In this document: piece by piece, positions 10,112 to 19,693 of the stretch
Position numbering within the stretch: position 1 is the first letter of the stretch
Layout: every line of letters starts with the position of its first letter
Notes under the pieces: model-generated
Databases searched by the model: none
Seen by the model: the letters and a program-made list of their open reading frames with translations, nothing else
Told to the model about the DNA's origin: nothing
Source: Coemansia sp. RSA 487
Taxonomy: Eukaryota > Kickxellomycota > Kickxellomycetes > Kickxellales > Kickxellaceae
Length of the DNA stretch: 64,000 nt
Assembly: GCA_027577595.1 (NCBI GenBank)
Contig: JANBRJ010000044.1
Span: 1 to 64,000, forward strand
Direction of reading: 5' to 3'
Made by a program: the position numbers and the translations under genes

Positions 10112-12435
10112 ATGCCTGACACGCCTCCACCTCCGCCGCCTTCTCTTGGCCAACAGCAGCACCCGATGCCTCCTCCGCACAACTTCCAGCAACAGCAAAA
10201 CAGGAACATTGGAGGCAACAATCAGGGCCGCTTTCCTGGTCAAATGTACCAGCAGAATCCGCCCCAGCAAATGAACCGCCCCTATGCACAGATGCATGGT
10301 GGTGGTGGTGGTGGTGGCGGCGGCGATATGGGAATGCGGAACCCAGGCTACTACCCTCAGCAAGGAGGAAACGCTGGAATGTACAACCAACGATCACACT
10401 ACAGCATGCAGCAACGTCCACAGAATGGCCAATTCAGACCACACGCGTACAAGAACATTGGTACTGGTGGCCAAGAGTATGCACAGCAATACCAGCGGTT
10501 CCAGAACACAAACTTCCGCCAGGGCCCTCCCGATTCCACTGGCAGTCAGCAGCAGCCGCACTATGGATTCCAGCACAGCAACGCGGGGCCAGCACAAAAT
10601 AAGGGGAATAAGCAGCAGATGCAGCGCCATACAATTGACTACTATTCGGCCACGGTGCGTGGGCTGGAATTGCGCGCATCTGGAGCGCCCTTGTCCTTAA
10701 AGAACCTTCCAGCCGATCCCAGCTATATCGTTGATGTGTTCCCGGCGGCGTTTGTGCCCCACGAGCCGGAGACGTCGATTGTCTCTCGGTATGTGCAGCG
10801 GGCGCAGAACAAGGAGCGACACCCGGTCAATATCATCAGATGGACGCCCGAGGGCCGCCGGCTCGTCACTGGTTCCTCCAGCGGCGAGCTGACCCTTTGG
10901 AACGGTCTGTCGTTTAACTTTGAAAGCATCATGCAGGTAAGTCTAACTATATTTGATAAGCTCTTGTTTACGCCTCAGCTGATTCTATTGCGTACTTTAC
11001 TTTGTCCTTTTTCTTATCGCTGGAGAGATGTGCTCATATGCAAATAGAATAACAGTGTATTAATAGCATCCTGTTTCTTTTTCATGGACACACATACATG
11101 TGTTTGTAGGCGCACGATAGCCCTGTTCGCTCCATGGAGTGGTGCCACCACGGCCAGTGGATGATCACCGGCGACCATTTGGGCGTTATCAAGTACTGGA
11201 AGCCCAATTTTGCGTTTGTGAACGGAATAAACGCACACAAGGCGCCTGTCCGCGACGTCAGTTTCAGTCCCACGGACACAAAGTTCGTCAGCGCCTCCGA
11301 CGACCAACAGCTCAAGGTGTGGGACTTTGGGCGCGGCCAAGAGGAAAGCGCCCTGGTTGGGCACACGTGGGAGGTGCGCGCAGTCGACTGGCACCCATAC
11401 ATGGGGATGATAGCGTCGGGAGGCAAGGACGATGTTATCAACATCTGGGACCCCCGGACAACCAAGGCGTTAGCTCGCCTGGCGCGCCACAACAACTCGA
11501 TCACCGGGCTGCAATGGAACCCACATAATGGCAACTGGCTGCTGAGCAGCGGGCGGGACCACTGCATTAAACTCTTTGATGTTCGGAAGCTTAAGGAGGA
11601 AATAAAGTCGTTTGCCACTACACGGGAGATCCACTCGGTTGCGTGGCACCCGGTTCATGAAACCTTGTTTGCCTCTGGCGGCAGTATTTGTAATAACAAA
11701 GAACCTACCAATGATGGAACTATCCAGTTTTGGTTTACTGACGACATTAAGCCAAAGGCGACCGTCGAGGGTGCTCATTACTCGTACGTCTGGACCATAG
11801 CCTGGAACCCGATGGGCCATATCCTGGCCTCTGGCAGCAATGACCGCGCCACAAAGTTCTGGTGTCGCCCAAGACCTGCCGAAAGCCTTCCTACAGAGCT
11901 CGGCGGCAGCGATGTGGACGGACGGATTTTCGGAAAGCCTGTGAATGTGCAGGCGGCTGCAAAGTTAGCCAGCGGTGCCGAGGAGTCTATCCTGTCTGCC
12001 AAGGACAATTCGCTGGTAGGCCATGGTGGTCTTAGTACCGATGCAAACAGAGCAGCACCGGGTACGGGAGGAGGAGGAGGCAGTCTTCCTGGGTTGCAGT
12101 CGTCTGATATTGGTCGCATGCTTGCAAAGATCAAAAAGGACGGCGTTCCTGGTCTACCTGGACTTGGAAACAACGCAATTCCTCATAGCACAAGACCACC
12201 TCTACCGCTGCCATCTGCCGGTCTTCCGGGTCTTTCGAGACCCTCAAATCTTCCAGGACTTTCCTCTAGCCCACGTCCTCCGCCGCCGCCACCGCTCTCG
12301 GCCATCTCCACATCGCCGTCGCCATTGCCGCAGCAACAGGAACAGCTCCAGGGCCCTGTGCGAAACTCAAGCATACAGCAACGCCAGTCGCGATTTAATC
12401 CGATCCAGCGCAACCAACAACCACCCAGCAACTAG
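10112..12435 (+). CDS. PFS2: Cleavage/polyadenylation factor subunit Pfs2 (WDR33 homologue), 716 aa
   Basis: A WD40 scaffold of the pre-mRNA 3'-end processing complex; in animals WDR33 helps to read the AAUAAA signal. Exon 1 is 10112-10936, the intron 10937-11109 (GTAAGT to TAG, phase 0), and exon 2 11110-12435. The first 170 residues are low-complexity (Pro, Gln, Asn, an eight-glycine run from GGT/GGC codons). The conserved core begins with TIDYYSATVRGLELR and PHEPETSIVSRYVQ, then seven WD repeats including KVWDFGRGQEESALVGH and SGGKDDVINIWDPRT. The C-terminal 150 residues are proline-rich with PGLPGL and poly-Pro blocks, as in fungal and animal relatives. The stop is only 78 bp from the convergent SMG1 stop. 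Confidence 0.95.
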
Positions 12436-12513
12436 CTTTAGCTTTAGATTTTTTTTTTTTGTGAAGTTTTGCAAATGTGAGACAAACCCAGGGAAATATC
12501 AGCGAAAAAGTTA

Positions 12514-15500
12514 CTAGACCCACGGTGCCCATCCAATATACATCTTTGCGAGTCTTTCCTTCGATGCCGCGGCTTCCCAAACCGCTAGGACTTGCTCCTC
12601 CACCAGCGCATCTACCGATCTATCAGAGCTACAAGCAGAACCGCCTTCCGTGCTGCGGTCGCTTCCCTTATAATCCAGACGTGCATCCACGCGCTCTATC
12701 GCCGCCTGTGCAATGCGCCATCCATACTTCAGCTCAGTCGATGCTGCTTCTGGAGATACGCTAGGTCCATGGTCGCTGGTTTCCGAGCCAAGGCGCCAGA
12801 AAGCATTGGGTGGACAGATCCCAGTTGTGCGAATGAACCCGGGTACAGTCATCGTGCTCTCCTGCTCTCCAGTGTTTCCACTAGGCGCCTGGATTGGCGG
12901 TAGTATGGCGGCATCGTTGTTAGTGTTCTTCCTTTTACTGTCCATCAAATGCGCTTCCTCGACCACACACCATTCCTTGAACGGCTGGAACAGCACCCTA
13001 CTCGCCAGCGCATTGACCAGAGCGTCCCTGTCCATCCGACAAAATAGCAAAACCGAGGTTGCTGCGTTCATAAAGATTCTGCTGTAGGCAAACGGCAATG
13101 CCGCAGCAGCCTGGCTGCGCCTGATCTGATCGGAGGAGCCGCAGATGTAAGAAAGGATGGGCGTCATTCTGAACGGAACGTTCTCAGGAACGTGCGAAAC
13201 ACTGCCAAAGTCGTAGCAAACGTTAAAATCTATCTGCACCAGGCGTCCGCGGCGGGTATCGACCAATAGGTTGTCCAGGTGGCGGTCTCCCAGCCCCAGC
13301 ACATAGCCAACTATCGATGACATGCTGATCGACCGAACCATGCTCGTCATCAACAAGTAAAGGTGGCTTGGGCTCTGTGAGGATTTGAGCATATGCTGGT
13401 AGAGAAGGTCTGCGGGCACGGACGTGGCCACGGCGTCGTATACTTTGGATGCCACACTTGTTGGCCATTTTTCAAACGGCAATCCAGGATTGATCTTGGC
13501 TTTTTTCAGGATATTCTGCGCATAGCTCATATACACCTGCTGGAAGCCAGCTGGAGGCAACTTGAGTTTCTGCTGCTTTTGCTCATCCAGGGGCTCAGTA
13601 CTCGACTGCTCTCCATAGACGCCGATATCTCTGCTGGTCGTGCCTGTGTTACTGCCGCTCTCGCTAGTGGCAACATCCGCACGATTGCTGTATATGCTGG
13701 CGTCCCCGGTGGCATTGCGTCGCACAGCATGCTGCGAGTAGATCTGGAATAAAGAAGGAGCATTGTCAATAACCTGGATCAATCCACCGTACGTGCTGAG
13801 CGGCACAACATTGTATACCGACAGGCTAGACACCGCATCGCTTGCTCTCCCACGCACCTCCTCTCTGCAAGGTGTGCCATCTAGGAACGTACTTGCAGTC
13901 ACTCTATTCATGCGGATAAACGTCTGCATAACGCTTTCGTCAATGCGCAAGTCTTCGCTGCCCTTGAGTATGTACTTTTCCTTGTGGATCTCGCCGGACT
14001 TTGTCGACAAATACAGGGTAATCAGCTTTGGACGCGTCTTTGATCCAATCACGCGAACAGTGCTGCTTACCTGTGAAAAGTACACAGGCTCCGTCGGGCT
14101 GGTGAGCATGGGGATAGGAACAGCCGCCGAAAACCTTGCCAGCTGTGTGCTGATATACCCTATGGACAGCGTCATAGCCGTTGCAAGTGTTTTGAATATC
14201 TCGTTCCATATTTGCTCCAATCCGTGCTTCAGCTGAGGATCATCCTGGCCAAAACTATCGCTGAAGAACAGCTGCTCAAACAGAAGCTGCAAGCGCGGCA
14301 GGCTAGCACAGAAATCTTGTTCTACAGACGACCGTGGTGTTCTTTCTGCGTAATCGCTTAGAATCTGAAGTGCAGGTTTGAGAGGATCCATTATTGCAGC
14401 GCTCGTTTCGTCTGCCCTGGCGGGCGTGCCAAATCTCCCTTGCTGGTAACGAGCCACAGCTTTAAGATGCGCTGATTTCGCCTTGAGCGCGACCCAGCGC
14501 AGCTTTTCCTGCGGCAAAACAGCGACATTGGACGCCATGTTCACGAATGCCTCGATGTCAGCCACCTTTTCCATGTCGAACTTCTGAAGCAGTTTGGCAG
14601 CATACTTGCTACCAGCTGACGTGGCTGACAAAGAGTTCTTTGCTACAGCAGCATAGAACACCACAAGATCCGGGCTACTTTCAGCTATTGACTCGAGAAT
14701 TGAGAATGCCCTTGAGCGAATGCACCTGTCGTCATCGCTAGAACTCTTGCCTTTACTGCACAACATAGCAAATAATTGCGGTATATAGTAAGCAAGTCTA
14801 CTGACTGCGTTTGCGTTGAGCACAGGCGCAGTGATCTGGGGCGCATTCACGGTCCGCGTCGCTACCAGCGAAACAAATTTTGCAACCGGATCAAACACAC
14901 CTGTTTGAGTGAACCGAATACGATCGACATGATCCAAGAGCACGCTCGTAAATAGGGCGTTTTCAATGCTGCCTGGAAGGCCACCGAAAGTGCATCCATA
15001 GTACAGCAGTGCTTCCTTCGCCTTTGACGTGTCTGGAAGACGGTTGGCTGACAGCTCCTCTATATCAATAGTAACACCCTCGGGCATCAGTAGCTCATGC
15101 AAATGCTGGGTGTGAGGTGCAAGGTTTGGCAGGTCGCAATTTCGATTTGTCTTGTATTTTGGGCTAAACGACAGTAGCTTAAATGGGCTTTCTGGCGATA
15201 CGGTTACTAGCGGTGAAGCAGTAGCACCTTGGAAATACTCGGCTGATATTCTAGATGCAGTAAATATCTGTGTCCATTCAACCTTCGCTTCGTCTCGGAT
15301 ACCGCTGACAAACTTTTGTTTAGTTACAAGCGAAAAAGCCGTAGCAGGGCTAACGTACCCCTGTCTAAACAAATAGCCAAGTGCCTGCAGCCTTTGGTCA
15401 CCAGTTACATCATTTGAAGCAAGCTTCTCAAGCGCTTTGAGTTTGAAAGGCGCGACACCCGAGTCTGGAAGCACCATACATTCGGCTGTTCGAGCAAGTG

Positions 15501-17430
15501 CGTGGCCGAGGAGGTGGTCGCCTGCTACGAAACAAGGTGATACATTGTCGTCGATGCGTTCGTGAGAAGCCTCGTAATTTGCCAGCCTAGAGGCAGCTCC
15601 TGATGGAATGTCTGCAAGCGATAGCCCATAAAGCGCATCAGTTACATCGTCTACCGGCTCTGCAGAGCTGACAGTGAGCGAATAGGTTGAATCGCTGATC
15701 TCGCCATCAAGCAGAGCAGACACTTGTCTCAAATGGGCAGCTTGGGCCAATTGTTGCAAACGCTCTTTTGTCGAGTTGGTGTCTTTGGTGTTGGACTCGA
15801 TGGTATCGGATGCTACAGTTTGGAACACAAACAGCGCAAATGTGAAATGGCCGCATAGGTGTGCCGCACGCAACAGGATCTCTGCGGAACCGGGGGATTT
15901 CAGAAACGATGATGTCGAGCTACTTGGTTGGCAAAGATGGAACACAATCTCGAGGATCCAAAACAATCCGCACATGTTCGTCGAATCGTCTGAGATGGGC
16001 TGTGACAATCTGGCTGAATCGTTGGGTAATGTGCTAGTAGTGTCAGGTTTTCTGACAGCTTCATTAACCGCCTTTAGCAAGTACGATGTAACGACTGTTG
16101 ATTCTTGTGTATCAGCAGCGTATATTTTCAAGCCAGCAGCAAGAATCACAGTGTCTACAGCGACATAAGCTCCATTTTTTTCCAGCTCCGATTTCTGACA
16201 CAGATCACAAGCAATGGTCATGATCGCATCAAATGCAGAACTGCTCAGACCAAAATCACCCGACGCACATACCGGAGCCAACGCACGATCGTTCAAGGAC
16301 TCGGCCACCAGTTTGACAATGAGTATGGCGTCGTCGATAGATATATTATGTGCCAGGTTTGTCGCCTCATCACGGCTGCCAATAACCTTACCAAAGTCAT
16401 CTCGAAGCGCGCGCCTCTGCCTTGCAAATGGGTGGACGCTTGGAGCGAGTGTCTGGACGTCGACCAAGCAAGCTACTTTACACCAAACGTCACGAACACG
16501 AGGGCTGCTGATATCACTCGTCAGTTTATAAATACTTTCGACAGAACCTGGGGTCATATGCTTATAGGAGTTACGGATCCTGAGCAGTAACTGACCCGTT
16601 GCCAGCTTTAGATACGTCTGGCCAGCAGATATACACTCTGAGATAAGCTGTGCAATCAAATGATCAATAGGTGCAGACTCGGTATCGGCAAGCACGTAGA
16701 CTAGCGCCAGAACGGCAGACTGAGACTGAGCGTTAAACAATGAGATCGATTGTACCGCTTGGAATGCAATATCTAAAGTGGCTAACAAACCCTCGCTCGT
16801 GAGCGAGCTGTAGCGGGAGATTGTAGCACCAGCGATGTTTACAAGAGCAAGCCAAAGCACTTCGCTCTGGCGCCTGTCTTCCGGCTTCGTGCAAGCTAAG
16901 GCCGAAACTGCATCACGAAGGCCGCAAAGCACTTTCGAAGGATCAATATATCCGCATCGCAGTGAAATATCCAGGAGGTGTAGCAACAAATGGACCGAAT
17001 CCTGGCGGCGCAAAACCAGAGCGTTCAGAGTTTGAGGATTGCACTTTGTGATGGCTGCATACACGTCTACCAGAGCCTGCTGCTGAGCGATGCTGGTGGC
17101 GATCACAGACTCCAATCCCGTGTAGTAGCCGAGGTCCACACAATACTGTGCAGTAGCAACCGGAAGGTCGGCGATCCACGCATCGGCCAAAAAAGCCGCC
17201 GTGTTTTGGGCAAGCGTTGGCAAGACATGCGAGGCCAAGGCGCTCAGATTCCGCAAGACGCCCAGGTAATTGACATTGTTTTGCTGGTTCTTGCGTCCAG
17301 CGCATGCCTGTCTCCATACTGGTGTTTCATTACCGAAATAGTCGAGGAATAGAGGCGTTGAGGATATGGAAGTATCACCGAGCCAGACTGCCTGCAAATT
17401 ATGAGCACAATTTGTGTCGCAAACCCTCAT
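12514..17430 (-). CDS. SMG1: SMG1-like PI3K-related protein kinase, 1638 aa
   Basis: SMG1 phosphorylates the helicase Upf1 during nonsense-mediated mRNA decay. The C-terminus is diagnostic: a kinase loop GLGDRHLDNLLVD near residue 1377, the metal-binding IDFNVC segment, VPENVPFRMT, and a FATC tail that ends in YIGWAPWV, close to the YEGWTAWV end of animal SMG1. The upstream 1200 residues are helical, alanine- and leucine-rich, and fit a HEAT/FAT solenoid. The ATG at 17430 is used because the longer frame begins only with TTG. Animal SMG1 is more than twice as long, so this is a compact form, or further 5' exons exist that I could not find. Yeasts lack SMG1, so its presence supports an early-diverging lineage. 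It converges with PFS2. Confidence 0.88.
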   Translation of the reverse strand: MRVCDTNCAHNLQAVWLGDTSISSTPLFLDYFGNETPVWRQACAGRKNQQNNVNYLGVLRNLSALASHVLPTLAQNTAAFLADAWIADLPVATAQYCVDLGYYTGLESVIATSIAQQQALVDVYAAITKCNPQTLNALVLRRQDSVHLLLHLLDISLRCGYIDPSKVLCGLRDAVSALACTKPEDRRQSEVLWLALVNIAGATISRYSSLTSEGLLATLDIAFQAVQSISLFNAQSQSAVLALVYVLADTESAPIDHLIAQLISECISAGQTYLKLATGQLLLRIRNSYKHMTPGSVESIYKLTSDISSPRVRDVWCKVACLVDVQTLAPSVHPFARQRRALRDDFGKVIGSRDEATNLAHNISIDDAILIVKLVAESLNDRALAPVCASGDFGLSSSAFDAIMTIACDLCQKSELEKNGAYVAVDTVILAAGLKIYAADTQESTVVTSYLLKAVNEAVRKPDTTSTLPNDSARLSQPISDDSTNMCGLFWILEIVFHLCQPSSSTSSFLKSPGSAEILLRAAHLCGHFTFALFVFQTVASDTIESNTKDTNSTKERLQQLAQAAHLRQVSALLDGEISDSTYSLTVSSAEPVDDVTDALYGLSLADIPSGAASRLANYEASHERIDDNVSPCFVAGDHLLGHALARTAECMVLPDSGVAPFKLKALEKLASNDVTGDQRLQALGYLFRQGYVSPATAFSLVTKQKFVSGIRDEAKVEWTQIFTASRISAEYFQGATASPLVTVSPESPFKLLSFSPKYKTNRNCDLPNLAPHTQHLHELLMPEGVTIDIEELSANRLPDTSKAKEALLYYGCTFGGLPGSIENALFTSVLLDHVDRIRFTQTGVFDPVAKFVSLVATRTVNAPQITAPVLNANAVSRLAYYIPQLFAMLCSKGKSSSDDDRCIRSRAFSILESIAESSPDLVVFYAAVAKNSLSATSAGSKYAAKLLQKFDMEKVADIEAFVNMASNVAVLPQEKLRWVALKAKSAHLKAVARYQQGRFGTPARADETSAAIMDPLKPALQILSDYAERTPRSSVEQDFCASLPRLQLLFEQLFFSDSFGQDDPQLKHGLEQIWNEIFKTLATAMTLSIGYISTQLARFSAAVPIPMLTSPTEPVYFSQVSSTVRVIGSKTRPKLITLYLSTKSGEIHKEKYILKGSEDLRIDESVMQTFIRMNRVTASTFLDGTPCREEVRGRASDAVSSLSVYNVVPLSTYGGLIQVIDNAPSLFQIYSQHAVRRNATGDASIYSNRADVATSESGSNTGTTSRDIGVYGEQSSTEPLDEQKQQKLKLPPAGFQQVYMSYAQNILKKAKINPGLPFEKWPTSVASKVYDAVATSVPADLLYQHMLKSSQSPSHLYLLMTSMVRSISMSSIVGYVLGLGDRHLDNLLVDTRRGRLVQIDFNVCYDFGSVSHVPENVPFRMTPILSYICGSSDQIRRSQAAAALPFAYSRIFMNAATSVLLFCRMDRDALVNALASRVLFQPFKEWCVVEEAHLMDSKRKNTNNDAAILPPIQAPSGNTGEQESTMTVPGFIRTTGICPPNAFWRLGSETSDHGPSVSPEAASTELKYGWRIAQAAIERVDARLDYKGSDRSTEGGSACSSDRSVDALVEEQVLAVWEAAASKERLAKMYIGWAPWV

Positions 17431-17719
17431 CAAAATATGATTCAATGGAGAAGGAATAGGAGGTGTGTTTTAGTGGAACTGAAGCGTGGATTCGACAAGA
17501 GCGTTGAACACATTTATCAATATAAAGCAAAAATAATAATAACGAGCAAGAGACTCAATTCATTCATTGAAAGAGAAGGAACGAAAGAAAGAATTGCTCA
17601 AAGTAAAAGCCTCCATCCCTTTCAAGTAAGGAAGCTTTGATTAGTGCAAGATCGGTGGTTGTAGAAAACACATTTTATTAAAGAAAAGCTGATAAAGGAA
17701 CTCTGTTTGCCAACGACGA

Positions 17720-18484
17720 TCAAGGAAGGGGCAGCAGCGTGTTGAGCAAGCACGGTGCTTGGTTCCGAAGGATCGAAATGATCTCGTCGACAGCTGGCTT
17801 TGCATCCAGGCCGCCAAGCCCAAGACCGTTAACCAGTTTGTCAACTGTGCCCAGCAGCTGAGTAACTGTGTCGCTGCCCAGAATATCGCCCAGACCAAGG
17901 ACAATGTTGTCGACGAGTTTCTTGACTTCGTTGCCAGTGTCAGCAAGGCCGAGCTTCTTGAACAGTGGTGTGAGCGCCGAGACCTGTCCTGGATCAAGTC
18001 CGCAGATCTCACTTCCCGAACCGGATCCAGAGCCTGAGCCTGATCCACCTGCGCCACCGTCATTGCCATTGCCGCTGCCTGGGCCATTGCCGTTTCCATT
18101 ACCAGGGCTGTTGCCGTTACCGTTGCCGTTACCGTTGCCGTTACCATTTCCAGGGCCGCCGCCATTGCCGTTACCGTTACCACTTCCAGGTAAGTCTCCC
18201 CCCGGGAACCCTCCACCTGGAACACCACCAGGAGGAACACCACTGCCAGGGAACCCACCGCCTGGAGGAACACCGCTGCCAGGGAACCCGATTGGCCGAG
18301 GGCCAGGACCGTGGAGACGGTGAGGTGGCGGCGGTGGTAGAGGAGGAGCGGGTGGTACACCAGGACCAATGGGATAAGGCGGCGGAGGATAGGCCGGAAC
18401 TGCAGGCCATGGGCTATAATAAGGCAACGCCTGAGATGATGAAAGAATCAACGAAAGCGTTGAGATGGCAAAAGGGAGCTTCAT
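17720..18484 (-). CDS. Secreted Pro/Gly/Asn-rich protein, family member A, 254 aa
   Basis: An N-terminal signal peptide (about residues 1-19, ending near SQA-LP) is followed by a proline-rich stretch, GSGVPPGG-type repeats and a long Gly-Asn repeat. A conserved C-terminal module of about 95 residues follows. It begins CGLDPGQVSALTPL, contains GLGLGGLDAKPAVDEI, and ends with PCLLNTLLPLP. The two cysteines that bracket the module could form one disulfide. Three paralogues with the same module lie at 45509-46129, 47710-48378 and 49689-50399. The module is amphipathic and leucine-rich. I do not recognise it as a named domain; a cell-wall or surface-binding role would be a guess. A TATA-like element on the minus strand lies at 18543-18550. 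Confidence 0.85.
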   Translation of the reverse strand: MKLPFAISTLSLILSSSQALPYYSPWPAVPAYPPPPYPIGPGVPPAPPLPPPPPHRLHGPGPRPIGFPGSGVPPGGGFPGSGVPPGGVPGGGFPGGDLPGSGNGNGNGGGPGNGNGNGNGNGNGNSPGNGNGNGPGSGNGNDGGAGGSGSGSGSGSGSEICGLDPGQVSALTPLFKKLGLADTGNEVKKLVDNIVLGLGDILGSDTVTQLLGTVDKLVNGLGLGGLDAKPAVDEIISILRNQAPCLLNTLLPLP

Positions 18485-19693
18485 ACTCTTAAATATAAAG
18501 GTAATATAATTTGTATGTGGATGTCTGGTGGCAAAAGAATGGTATATAACTTATGGCGGGATAATATTGGCGATTGTAAGGCCGATGGAATAGAGGAATA
18601 TAGGATGGAAAAGGGGTGTTTTTTGGAGCAAGGTGAGAGATAGGTACTTTATAGCGTGCAAAGGATATTCTTCCATCTTACCTTGAATCAAAAGCCCACA
18701 CTGCATTAGTTTTATAGCCGTCGATATTTTAATAGACTGTTCGCTGCATCTATTTTGGTAATGCGACAATATGAATTTCTCGTGAATTACTACACATTAC
18801 CGCCAGACCAGCCTGCAATGGACTGAATAGTAAAAATTGTTTTTTTTTCAACGAGCATTTCAACATATAAACAAAATATCTGAATAGTTATTACTGCACA
18901 GTCATTACATTCGTAACGAAATGAATACCGAAAGCAAAAGAGTTTGACAAAGATGTGGCGTCTGGAGAAAAAAACAATTAAAAAGCGAGCAAACAATCGC
19001 AGTAATTTCCAAACAATGCCATTCTAAATGAATTTCTACTGCTGTTTTTTTTTCGCCCAAACGTAAACAACAGTTACGCTGCAAAGACCGGATCAGTACG
19101 TTTTGGTAGCGGCAGTTAGCGGCGTTCTGGTTTGTAAATGTCAACATACCAAAACGTTAAAGATGTTGCCAACCAGCAAACGTTGGAAGCGGCTTAATAC
19201 AGCGCTGCAGCTTTGGCTTGCAAACAGATCAGATCAATGCACTGTGATTAAAATGCAAATAAATGCAAGCGCTACAGCCAAATGAAAATCAGTGACTTTG
19301 ATGAACTGGGTGTATCAATCCTGCTACTTTTACAAGAGTATTTGACAACCTTTCAGAACCTTGATTTTAGTGCAGAGCGCATTGTTATTCGGCTCTACTA
19401 AGGACACACCTGAAATAGAACATCAAAGCGAATCAAGGAATCAAAGCAAAGGTAGAAATAAGAAGAAAATCTTTTGATACAGAAAAAAAGCTCTAAGGGA
19501 ATCTTTTAAAATTTCAAAGGCATGTGGGGGAAGATCACTAAAAAAAACTTTGTCGATTTTGCTAAGGATCGTTTGTTTGTTTTCAAAATTTTCTACTGCT
19601 TTACCTTTATACTCTTCTGGTGCTGCGTATGCATTTACTAGATTACCTTTTTTTTTTTTACTATATACGCATCTTTTCCATAAGCAAAACGAT
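18485..19693. other. Long intergenic region with one inverted repeat
   Basis: About 1.2 kb, AT-rich, between the divergent secreted-protein gene and the hAT-derived gene. No coding sequence could be supported. A perfect 11-bp inverted repeat has arms at 19098-19108 and 19147-19157 with a 38-nt spacer. Confidence 0.6.

Noticed and set aside
19098-19157. 11-bp inverted repeat as possible transposon end
   Set aside because: Arms are only 38 bp apart, with no target duplication or transposase nearby.
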